Origin: Candidatus Bathyarchaeota archaeon
Lineage (GTDB): Archaea; Thermoproteota; Bathyarchaeia; RBG-16-48-13; GCA-020355125
Reading direction: 5' to 3'
Assembly: GCA_026014905.1 (NCBI GenBank)
Contig: JAOZHK010000023.1
Location: 1-6,418, forward strand
DNA length: 6,418 nt
The notes under the pieces were generated by a model. It saw nothing but the letters and a program-made list of their open reading frames with translations. It was not told where the DNA came from and searched no databases. Shown here one piece after another: positions 1 through 5,865 of the stretch; position 1 is the stretch's first letter, and each line of letters starts with the position of its first letter. The position numbers and the translations under genes were made by a program.

Positions 1-1
1 C

Positions 2-331
2 AATGTTCGAATCGTCCGCGTCATGTGCACAGGAAGAATTGATGAAAAATATATTCTCCAAGCGCTACTCCAAGGCGCTGATGGCGTGTTGATTGGCGGA
101 TGCCATATCGGCGATTGCCATTATACCTCAGGTAATCTCCAAGCTGAGGAACGAGTGCAACGTGTACACCAATGGCTAAAGGAAGCGGGAATTGACCCAA
201 CTCGATTAAGACTTGAGTGGATCTCCGCCGGTGAAGGGAAAAGATTAGCGGATGTAATGACGGATTTCACTCAACAATTAAAAAAGCTAGGCCCCAGTCC
301 CCTTCGCCCATTGTCAAATGCTACAAGATAA
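2..331 (+). CDS. mvhD: MvhD-type iron-sulfur protein, 3' portion (5' end outside window)
   Basis: This is the C-terminal part of the small [2Fe-2S] subunit (MvhD / hydrogenase delta subunit) that passes electrons to the flavoprotein HdrA in heterodisulfide-reductase-type complexes in the cytoplasm. The reading frame is open from base 2, so the ATG at 23 is an internal Met: residues NVRIVRV precede the family motif VMCTGR. Also visible are GADGVLIGGCHIGDCHY, with its C-x4-C pair, and the late LEWISAGEGKR stretch. All three are hallmarks of MvhD. The N-terminal C-x2-C motif expected in this roughly 140-residue family lies upstream of the window. The last residues after KKLGP are unconserved as far as I can recall. 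Without the upstream gene it is not possible to say whether this is a separate protein or the tail of an HdrA-MvhD fusion. It lies on the same strand as metV-metF, 194 bp upstream. Confidence 0.9.
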   Translation, partial: NVRIVRVMCTGRIDEKYILQALLQGADGVLIGGCHIGDCHYTSGNLQAEERVQRVHQWLKEAGIDPTRLRLEWISAGEGKRLADVMTDFTQQLKKLGPSPLRPLSNATR

Positions 332-333
332 CC

Positions 334-362
334 TCTCGACCTCTTTTATTCTATTGTCGAGA
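334..362 (+). terminator. Inverted repeat just after mvhD, possible transcription end
   Basis: A perfect 7-bp inverted repeat (tctcgac at 334-340, gtcgaga at 356-362) starts 2 bases after the mvhD stop codon. Its 15-base loop is T-rich (ctcttttattctatt). No T-run follows the right arm, so it is not a classic bacterial terminator. Archaeal termination often depends mainly on T-tracts, and the loop offers one. It could equally be an mRNA 3' stabilising hairpin or chance. Confidence 0.3.
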
Positions 363-381
363 TTCAGAATGGAACTTTCAT

Positions 382-393
382 AAAACCTATATA
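382..393 (+). promoter_or_regulatory. Candidate archaeal TATA box for metV-metF
   Basis: The intergenic region contains aaaacctatata, an AT-rich box (TATATA at 388-393) preceded by an A-run that could serve as a BRE-like element. Archaeal promoters place TATA about 25 bases before the start of transcription, which would put the start near 417-420. That would leave a leader of roughly 105 bases ahead of metV, containing the stem structures at 444-499. A second candidate box, aaatataat at 431-439, would place the start inside those stems. Both calls rest on sequence resemblance alone. Confidence 0.3.
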
Positions 394-443
394 GTAGAGA
401 AAAAAGTTGAACAAAGCATACATCATATACAAATATAATCGAT

Positions 444-499
444 ATCAAATCCTGTTAGTCACAACTAACTCTGTAAAGATTTGATGTGACCAGGTTTTT
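444..499 (+). promoter_or_regulatory. Competing stem structures plus T-run upstream of metV (possible attenuator or operator)
   Basis: Two incompatible foldings are visible. Fold A has an outer perfect 8-bp stem, atcaaatc (444-451) with gatttgat (478-485), enclosing a 6-bp hairpin, gttagt (454-459) with actaac (464-469) and loop caca. Fold B pairs cctg (451-454) with cagg (491-494), and gtcac (458-462) with gtgac (486-490), with a 3-base bulge. It is followed at once by TTTTT (495-499). The folds compete for bases 451, 454, 458 and 459. An antiterminator/terminator switch ahead of metV would look like this. So could a DNA operator dyad or a coincidence in AT-rich sequence. It matches no riboswitch class that I recognise. 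Confidence 0.35.
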
Positions 500-525
500 A
501 TGAGGAAGATTGAAGGTCTCTTGAG

Positions 526-1275
526 ATGATTATTACTACTCAGAAACCTCTGGAAGAGATTATGCGGTTCCTCCGCCCCTATACCCATGTCTTAATCATT
601 GGCTGTGGAACGTGTGCAACCGAAGTTCAAACTGGAGGCGAGAAACAGGTAACGGAACTCGCGGATAAGCTTCGGGGACGCTGGTTTGTTGACACTATGA
701 TGATTGAAACGCCTTGCGACGAACGATTGGCTAAACGTGATTGGCGGAAAATCAAAAAAGTAGAAAAAGATTATGGCGCGGTCTTAGTTATGGCCTGTGG
801 TGCCGGGATTCAAACGCTCTCTGACGTCATTGAAAAACCCTGTTTTCCTGGGTTAGACACGCACTTTCTTGGCAAAGTAGAGCGTATCGGTCTCTATTAT
901 GAGCGATGTAAAGCATGTGGTGAGTGTTATCTTGGAGAAACTGCGGGTATCTGCCCGGTCACTCGCTGTGCGAAAGGTTTACTCAATGGACCGTGCGGTG
1001 GAATGATGCAGGGCAAATGTGAAGTTGGGGGGTATGTACGTGATTGTGCATGGGCTTTGATCTGGGATCGCCTTCGAATTCAAGGACGTATGGAGCTCTT
1101 TCGAAAAATTCGTGCCCCTAAACAGTTTGGCTTACAGGCATATCCTCGTGGAATCGATGCGATTCCAAGCCATATGAAGATTAAAAGTAGCCCGTTGTTA
1201 GGGCCTGATGAAACTACTGAGCTTATTCTCCAAGCTCTGAAAGATGAGAAAAGTACCTCTGCAACCACGAAGTGA
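526..1275 (+). CDS. metV: MetV, iron-sulfur/zinc partner subunit of methylenetetrahydrofolate reductase
   Basis: This 249-residue protein matches the MetV family (annotated as methylene-tetrahydrofolate reductase C-terminal domain), the cytoplasmic electron-transfer partner of a short MetF in acetogens. It has 13 cysteines. The N-terminal half has IIGCGTC (Cys27, Cys30), Cys64, MACGAG (Cys91) and Cys106. The C-terminal half has a dense block with CKACGEC (Cys128, 131, 134), Cys143, Cys148, GPCGG (Cys157), Cys165 and Cys174. The block suggests metal or cluster binding, but the ligand sets cannot be assigned by eye. The ATG at 526 is the first possible start, since an in-frame TGA lies at 511-513. 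A weak ribosome site, aaggt (513-517), sits 8 bases before it. The start also overlaps the stop of a 9-codon upstream reading frame in an ATGA (526-529). metF follows 6 bp downstream, so the two are almost certainly cotranscribed. Confidence 0.9.
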   Translation: MIITTQKPLEEIMRFLRPYTHVLIIGCGTCATEVQTGGEKQVTELADKLRGRWFVDTMMIETPCDERLAKRDWRKIKKVEKDYGAVLVMACGAGIQTLSDVIEKPCFPGLDTHFLGKVERIGLYYERCKACGECYLGETAGICPVTRCAKGLLNGPCGGMMQGKCEVGGYVRDCAWALIWDRLRIQGRMELFRKIRAPKQFGLQAYPRGIDAIPSHMKIKSSPLLGPDETTELILQALKDEKSTSATTK

Positions 1276-1281
1276 GGATGA

Positions 1282-2259
1282 ATGTCATTGGTTCACACCC
1301 AATACTCAACACTCATGAAAGAGATTAGCTCTGGAAAATTCATTTTTACCGGAGAGCTTGAACCTCGTAAAACCACGGATATCACCGATGTTGTTGAAGA
1401 AGCTAAAATTTTAAAGCATTATGTTACCGCCTGCAATGTCACCGACAATCCTGGATCATGTGCCTGTTTCTCAAGTCTCGTCGCTTCGTATTTGGTACAA
1501 CAGCAGACCGGCTTGGAAGTAGTATACCAACTCCGGTGTTCTGACAGAAACCGTATCGCTCTGACCAGTGATCTACTCGGTGCGTCAGCTTTAGGCATCA
1601 AAAATGTCCTGGCATTAACGGGCGATCACACCCTGCTCGGGGATATGCCGAACGCCAAGCCCGTCTTCGATCTCGATAGCACAGTCCTTGTTGGCATGAT
1701 CCGGCAAATGGTGGATGAAGGCTTAGACTTGAATGGGAATGAAATCCTGGGTCCTAAACCTCAATTCAATATTGGCGTTGGCGCTAACCCCAATTCAAAC
1801 CCTATTGAGCCGGAAATCTTGAAAATCGTTCGCAAAATTGAGAATGGCGCTGATTTCATCCAAACCCAAGTCTGCTATGACATTAATAAAACCCTTGACT
1901 TTCTCCGCATGTTCAAAGTTTTCGAGATACCCATCCTCGTTGGTATCTTTCCGATGAAAAACTTTGGGACCGCGAACTACTTCAATGCCCATGTTCCTGG
2001 TGTATCAGTACCTTCCGAGTTAATGGAAGCCTTCAATAACGTAAAACAAGGTAGTTACACAAAAACAGAAAAACGGGAACGATACGATCAAATTAACTTA
2101 GACTTCTTCGTCCCCTTTGTACAAGAACTCATGAAGTCAAAACTCTGTGCAGGAGTCCACATTATGTCGGTCCACTACACCTCATTAATTCCCAAATTAA
2201 TTCAAGAAATTGCGGGTCCACCTGTTACCAGCGATCCCATTAGCGTTGCAAGCGACTAG
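1282..2259 (+). CDS. metF: MetF, 5,10-methylenetetrahydrofolate (or tetrahydropterin) reductase
   Basis: This flavin-dependent TIM-barrel enzyme reduces the methylene-pterin to methyl-pterin in the methyl branch of the Wood-Ljungdahl pathway, or runs the reverse. At 325 residues it is complete and of the short type that lacks a regulatory domain. Glu25 in GELEPRKT sits where the catalytic Glu of the E. coli enzyme (FEFFPP) lies. The stretch CSDRNRIALTSDLLGA (86-101) and the motif LTGDH (Asp115) match the flavin/folate-site region. Gln196 in QTQVCYD matches the substrate-binding Gln. The GIFPM motif is at 221-225. The start chosen has gagg (1274-1277) 4 bases upstream, overlapping the metV stop. 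A later Met12 is possible but lacks a better ribosome site. Pairing with metV suggests that electrons arrive through MetV clusters rather than from free NAD(P)H. Whether the cofactor is tetrahydrofolate or tetrahydromethanopterin cannot be read from the sequence. Confidence 0.9.
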   Translation: MSLVHTQYSTLMKEISSGKFIFTGELEPRKTTDITDVVEEAKILKHYVTACNVTDNPGSCACFSSLVASYLVQQQTGLEVVYQLRCSDRNRIALTSDLLGASALGIKNVLALTGDHTLLGDMPNAKPVFDLDSTVLVGMIRQMVDEGLDLNGNEILGPKPQFNIGVGANPNSNPIEPEILKIVRKIENGADFIQTQVCYDINKTLDFLRMFKVFEIPILVGIFPMKNFGTANYFNAHVPGVSVPSELMEAFNNVKQGSYTKTEKRERYDQINLDFFVPFVQELMKSKLCAGVHIMSVHYTSLIPKLIQEIAGPPVTSDPISVASD

Positions 2260-2262
2260 CTA
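2257..2262. other. Back-to-back convergent stop codons (metF / mch)
   Basis: The palindrome TAGCTA holds the metF stop (TAG, 2257-2259, plus strand) and the mch stop (TAG on the minus strand, 2260-2262) with no base between them. Any terminator for either gene must lie within the coding sequence of the other. Confidence 0.95.
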
Positions 2263-3234
2263 CAAGAGATTACGAAAACGTATCGATTCCTCTATAACCT
2301 CGTTATTCACATATCCCGCCCGATATGTCTCACCCGACGCTATATCGTTCACAACTATCACGGCGGGAGCAAAGAGATGGGGATCCAGCTTATAAAAATC
2401 GCCATCCACCGATGCAAAAATTTCAGCAAAGGGTCTACCATAATCTGATGACATGACTGACGGCACTTGATGCACAATATCCATCAATTCGCGATTGTCT
2501 GATGTCCAATCAACAGTAAGATACGCAACTCCACCATACAGTAGCATATCATTCGCCCGTCCCATCGCATCCGCCTCATCATGAGCTAGAGGGGCAATGG
2601 GTGCTGACCCGATGCCATAGCAGACCCTATTTGGGTCAAATCCCAGCTCCATTAGTTTATGGATGGCGGTCTCTACGATTCTCCCTGATATCTGGGTTAA
2701 TCCCGCGACACTGTTCGTGGGAGCCACGATCACACATAAGTGTTCAATAGAAATACCACATGTCGATGCAATGAAGGATATCGCTTCTTCAGTCGGGATT
2801 TCTGAGGCTTCAAGAACGATAACTGCTTTTTCAGCGATTTCACTGTACTGAATTTTCGAAAACAATTTTTTAGGCTTACGAGCCAACGCGCGGGCGGGTC
2901 CAGAAGCGATCGCATGATAGGACCCCACTGTTATGCGCCATCCTGCCAGCTGCGAAGCTAGCGTCGCGACAACGGGATGATCCGTAGAAACCTGGATGGT
3001 AGGAAGAGTATTCCGTCCATACTGTTGGAAACGAATGTACGCCTGCCCATAGCCACCTAAACAGATTTCCGTCACCAGGCTTCCAGCATCAAAACCACCC
3101 TTCGTATTCACTCCCACGTCAATTATCTGTGCTCCTTGGTTACTTTCGCTGACCTGGACGCCAAAGAGATCTGGCTGCTTTCGAAATCGCGTGACTAATT
3201 CCCACGCATTAGTATTCAATGTCCCTTGCAACAT
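2260..3234 (-). CDS. mch: Methenyltetrahydromethanopterin cyclohydrolase
   Basis: Mch interconverts N5-formyl- and N5,N10-methenyl-tetrahydromethanopterin in the cytoplasm, a step of archaeal methanogenesis, methane oxidation and the archaeal Wood-Ljungdahl methyl branch. From the chosen start it is 324 residues, close to the usual 315-325. Family motifs run in order: DVGVNTKGG (39-47), EICLGG (56-61), ASGPARALA (110-118), VAPTNS (170-175), QISGRIVE (181-188), APIAP (211-215), LLYGGVAYLT (231-240), FYKLDPHLFAPA (280-291) and the RAGYVNNE tail. Arg185 and Glu188 match the Arg/Glu pair implicated in catalysis in the Archaeoglobus enzyme. The frame stays open to an ATG at 3330, but those 32 extra residues are basic, aromatic-rich and absent from the family. 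The ATG at 3234 aligns with known N-termini and has GTGAGG 3 bases upstream, a rather close ribosome site. The gene lies 126 bp downstream of fwdC on the same strand and ends against metF. Confidence 0.93.
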   Translation of the reverse strand: MLQGTLNTNAWELVTRFRKQPDLFGVQVSESNQGAQIIDVGVNTKGGFDAGSLVTEICLGGYGQAYIRFQQYGRNTLPTIQVSTDHPVVATLASQLAGWRITVGSYHAIASGPARALARKPKKLFSKIQYSEIAEKAVIVLEASEIPTEEAISFIASTCGISIEHLCVIVAPTNSVAGLTQISGRIVETAIHKLMELGFDPNRVCYGIGSAPIAPLAHDEADAMGRANDMLLYGGVAYLTVDWTSDNRELMDIVHQVPSVMSSDYGRPFAEIFASVDGDFYKLDPHLFAPAVIVVNDIASGETYRAGYVNNEVIEESIRFRNLL

Positions 3235-3269
3235 GCGCCTCACTTCTATTAGATGATAATGCCTCAATT

Positions 3270-3279
3270 CATAAAAAGC
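3270..3279 (-). promoter_or_regulatory. Possible TATA box for mch within the fwdC-mch gap
   Basis: Read on the minus strand, the 126-bp gap between fwdC and mch (3235-3360) contains gctttttatg, a TATA-like box centred about 40 bases before the mch start. With usual archaeal spacing this would give a short leader of 10-20 bases, so mch might have its own promoter in addition to readthrough from the fwd operon. The gap also holds two cttggc copies 11 bp apart (3300-3305 and 3311-3316, plus-strand reading). No RNA gene is evident in the gap. Confidence 0.25.
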
Positions 3280-3360
3280 TACTCGCCACCATGCTCTGTC
3301 TTGGCGCTGACTTGGCACCCTATTTTGCACTTTGTTTGTGGTTTTGAATAAAGCAGAATC

Positions 3361-4173
3361 TTACACTAAGTATTTTTCATACACGTGAAGATGGGGATTG
3401 GCTTGTTGTGCAAGGTAGATTCGTCCCTGCCCTCTATCAGCAAGGTCTCCGGTAAACAAATAAAATGGACCAGGAATTCGCACTTCTCCGACTCGTACAC
3501 GTTGTCTAATTCCCATGATATTAAAGGAGGGTAACACGCTGGGAACGTAACCTTCAATCACAATTTTACCTCCAAGCATTTCGCCCCCCACTCGACCCAA
3601 TGAGTCACCTTTAACATGGATCGTGCCATCTTTCATGTGTACTCCTGCAAAGGTATCAACGTTGCCATGAATCGTGATGAATCCATCTTGCATGTAACAC
3701 CCCACTTCTTTTCCCGCATTCCCCTGGACGATGATGTGACCACCTTCCATCCCTGCATTACTACCTCGATACGCAGCGCCCACATAATCACGGGCGTGTC
3801 CGTGAATTTCAATCGTGCCCCCTTTCATATTCAGACCTACCCAGGAATCCGCATTTCCGGATACTGTTATCGTGCCCCCGGTCATGTCTTCACCCAGTCT
3901 CATTCCGACATCCCCTTCAATCAGCAGATGTCCACGCTTCATCTTGGCTCCCACCTTCTTCACTGACGTGAGATCTCCATGCAATCGAATCGTATCAGCA
4001 GAGAGCGTATCAGCTTCAATCGTGAAGAGTTGATCAAGACGCATTTTACGATTCCCTTCCCAGAGCAACAGCGCGGCAATCTCCGGAACCGTCTTTGTCT
4101 CGAATTGGTCAGGAGTGATACGACTTGCGTCGATAGGCACAGTAAACGCGCGTTTTGGGGTTAACGTGTACAT
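3361..4173 (-). CDS. fwdC: Formylmethanofuran dehydrogenase subunit C
   Basis: FwdC is part of the cytoplasmic tungsten or molybdenum formylmethanofuran dehydrogenase core, which converts CO2 and methanofuran to formylmethanofuran. It has 270 residues, the usual family length. From about residue 66 to 208 it is built of seven beta-helix repeats with the pattern VGxxMxxGxIxIxGx: VGAKMKRG, LGEDMTGG, VGLNMKGG, VGAAYRG...MEGG, VGCYMQDG, AGVHMKDG and VGGEMLGG. The fourth copy carries an insertion (YRGSNAG). This right-handed helix is the fold shared with the C-terminal domain of glutamate synthase. The start is clear: a perfect archaeal ribosome site, GGAGGTG (4180-4186), lies 6 bases before the ATG, inside the end of fwdA. 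Only 3 bases separate it from fwdA, so it belongs to the fwdB-fwdA-fwdC operon. The bacterial homologue FhcC (formyltransferase/hydrolase complex) shares the fold, but the context favours Fwd/Fmd. Confidence 0.93.
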   Translation of the reverse strand: MYTLTPKRAFTVPIDASRITPDQFETKTVPEIAALLLWEGNRKMRLDQLFTIEADTLSADTIRLHGDLTSVKKVGAKMKRGHLLIEGDVGMRLGEDMTGGTITVSGNADSWVGLNMKGGTIEIHGHARDYVGAAYRGSNAGMEGGHIIVQGNAGKEVGCYMQDGFITIHGNVDTFAGVHMKDGTIHVKGDSLGRVGGEMLGGKIVIEGYVPSVLPSFNIMGIRQRVRVGEVRIPGPFYLFTGDLADRGQGRIYLAQQANPHLHVYEKYLV

Positions 4174-4176
4174 CGA

Positions 4177-5865
4177 TTACACCTCCGCGTGAATAGGAAT
4201 TGGACGCGAGGAATGCAGATATCGTTCAGGTATCGGATAGTTCTCGTATTGAACCGTCCAGTATTGGGCAAACCGGCGTTTCACGTCTGCTTCGACCTTC
4301 AAAGGTTCCTTCGTGTGAATATCGGTCCAATACGTGGATCCATTAACTGATTTCACAATATCCCCCTGCTTCACCACGATCTCGCCTCCTTTAATCGTAT
4401 ACATTGAACGATGAAACACGTTCTCCAGTTGCTCGGGATCCAGTGTTGTCACCATGTCGGGGGTCAGATCATAAACCGCTACATCAGCATCCGCCCCTAC
4501 ACCTAAATGGCCCTTATTCGGTAGATTTAACGCTCGCGCAATTCCTGCGCGGGTCATAATTGCTAATTCATAAAGATCGTATTCTCGTTCAATGCTGGGG
4601 AGAAGCGATCGTCGCCGAGCTTTCCGATTAATTCGGTGGAGCATGTGATCTCGAGCAGCTTTACTCAGTAACCATGTGATGATCTTCGGATAGGTGAAAA
4701 AGGGTGCAGCATTCGGGTGATCAGTGGTTAAAAAGATCTTCCACGGGCTCTCAATGAGAAGCGCCAATTCAAGACCGATAGCCCATTGGGTGGCGTGCAC
4801 ATAGCTTTTTCGGCGATAACGAAAGGGTACAATGCCACCACTTGTCTCTGTTTCAACATCGTGATTAACCCATTTATTTCCCGATAATTTAAAGAGATTA
4901 AATTGAAACGGACCATCCGCTGTCATTGTGGTGGTGTCCGTGAAAACAATCTGTCCCAAATCCATCGTGACGTGCGGATGAGCATTCATATATTTAGCAA
5001 TTGGAGCAGCACCCGACCGCATATTATTCCAATCAGATCCCCTGAACGCAGAGAATTGACAGTGAGTAATATGAATCGCCGGCTTATCCCCCGAAGCCAA
5101 ATCCCGAACACAATCCATCGTTTTCAACGTAGTCCGAAAATTTCCTGGTAGCCCTAAATTATTCGTATGCACATGAATAGTATGCGGAAGTCGCAGCAGC
5201 GTATTCACTTTACACAAGCCTCGAAGGATCTCTCTCGGCGTGATTCCAAAATTGGGCACTTGATCATCAATACCCCGTACATTGTGCCCAAATCCCCACG
5301 ATTCTAGCCCACCCGGATTCACAATCTTAATTGCATACCCTTTCGTCGCCTTCATCATCCACGCAATATGAGTCGCACACTCTTCTAGCCGATTCTGACT
5401 CAAATACTCTAACACAAACCACCAATCACCTAATAACGGAAACGTGGCTTTATCAATCATCGGCGTATCATCCATTTCCTCATGCGTATGGCGTGCTTCC
5501 AGCGGCGGCATCGACGGAACCATAACCGTCGTATACCCCATACGCGAATACCGATAACCCGTTGTAAACGTTGAAGGAATTGAATATCCCACACCCGACC
5601 TTGTAACTCGCCCCTTAACCTCAATATCTTTAATATGATCTTCAGGACGAAGTAATCGACCAGCATTCACCTCAGAACCCGCAATGTGGGAATGAATATC
5701 CACTCCGCCTGGCATAACGGTCATATTCGAGACATCAATCTCGTCCACAGCTGGCCCCGTAAAAGATTCAACAATCTTCCCATCAGCGATAAAAACATCC
5801 ATCTTTTCACCATTGATCTTATGTAAAGGATCAAACACAAAACCATTCTTTAGGATTAATTTCAT
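4177..5865 (-). CDS. fwdA: Formylmethanofuran dehydrogenase subunit A (metal-dependent amidohydrolase)
   Basis: FwdA carries the dinuclear metal site that condenses formate with methanofuran (or hydrolyses formylmethanofuran), after FwdB has reduced CO2 to formate. At 562 residues it is full length. The metal ligands expected of the family are all visible: His58 and His60 in VDIHSHIAG, the lysine carboxylated in the known structure (Lys180 in AIKIVNPGG), the histidines of TIHVHTNNLG (231, 233) and HITHCQF (265, 268), and the aspartate of LTTDHPNAAPF (Asp382). The C-terminus has the GHLGVGADADVAVYD motif (452-466) typical of amidohydrolases. It appears catalytically intact. The start overlaps the fwdB stop in ATGA (5862-5865), and an AGGAGG ribosome site (5873-5878) lies 7 bases upstream, implying translational coupling. 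The bacterial homologue FhcA is degenerate in its metal site, so the complete ligand set argues for a true dehydrogenase subunit. Confidence 0.95.
   Translation of the reverse strand: MKLILKNGFVFDPLHKINGEKMDVFIADGKIVESFTGPAVDEIDVSNMTVMPGGVDIHSHIAGSEVNAGRLLRPEDHIKDIEVKGRVTRSGVGYSIPSTFTTGYRYSRMGYTTVMVPSMPPLEARHTHEEMDDTPMIDKATFPLLGDWWFVLEYLSQNRLEECATHIAWMMKATKGYAIKIVNPGGLESWGFGHNVRGIDDQVPNFGITPREILRGLCKVNTLLRLPHTIHVHTNNLGLPGNFRTTLKTMDCVRDLASGDKPAIHITHCQFSAFRGSDWNNMRSGAAPIAKYMNAHPHVTMDLGQIVFTDTTTMTADGPFQFNLFKLSGNKWVNHDVETETSGGIVPFRYRRKSYVHATQWAIGLELALLIESPWKIFLTTDHPNAAPFFTYPKIITWLLSKAARDHMLHRINRKARRRSLLPSIEREYDLYELAIMTRAGIARALNLPNKGHLGVGADADVAVYDLTPDMVTTLDPEQLENVFHRSMYTIKGGEIVVKQGDIVKSVNGSTYWTDIHTKEPLKVEADVKRRFAQYWTVQYENYPIPERYLHSSRPIPIHAEV
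4180..4186 (-). promoter_or_regulatory. Strong ribosome binding site for fwdC
   Basis: GGAGGTG on the minus strand matches the full anti-Shine-Dalgarno complement of archaeal 16S rRNA. It lies 6 bases before the fwdC ATG, within the final codons of fwdA, and fixes the fwdC start. Confidence 0.85.

Noticed and set aside
431..439. aaatataat as the main metV TATA box
   Set aside because: It would start transcription inside the stem structures. The box at 388-393 is a closer TATA match, though the choice is not proven.
444..494. H-type pseudoknot formed by both outer stems at once
   Set aside because: The arms abut (450/451 and 485/486), leaving no linker bases to cross the stems. Competing alternative folds are more plausible.
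1080..1268. Minus-strand 62-residue open frame opposite the end of metV
   Set aside because: It is antisense to a conserved gene, with no domain or ribosome site. The sense frame carries the family motifs.
3235..3330. N-terminal extension of mch from the ATG at 3330 (32 extra residues)
   Set aside because: The extension does not resemble any Mch N-terminus, and the total would be 356 residues against a usual 315-325. The ATG at 3234 aligns with the family start and has a GAGG just upstream.
3616..3966. Plus-strand 116-residue open frame opposite fwdC
   Set aside because: It is a shadow of the repeated beta-helix codons of fwdC. It has no ribosome site and a histidine- and arginine-rich composition typical of antisense frames.
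3550..3980. Apparent repeated DNA pattern in the fwdC region
   Set aside because: The periodicity comes from the protein beta-helix repeats (VGxxMxxGxI), not from a DNA repeat, CRISPR array or mobile element.
4903..5151. Plus-strand 82-residue open frame opposite fwdA
   Set aside because: It lies fully inside the convincing fwdA gene and shows no recognisable motif or start signal.
5160..5720. C-rich, G-poor plus strand within fwdA as a sign of transferred DNA
   Set aside because: The skew is only that of a purine-rich coding strand read from its complement. The protein is continuous and conserved through the region.
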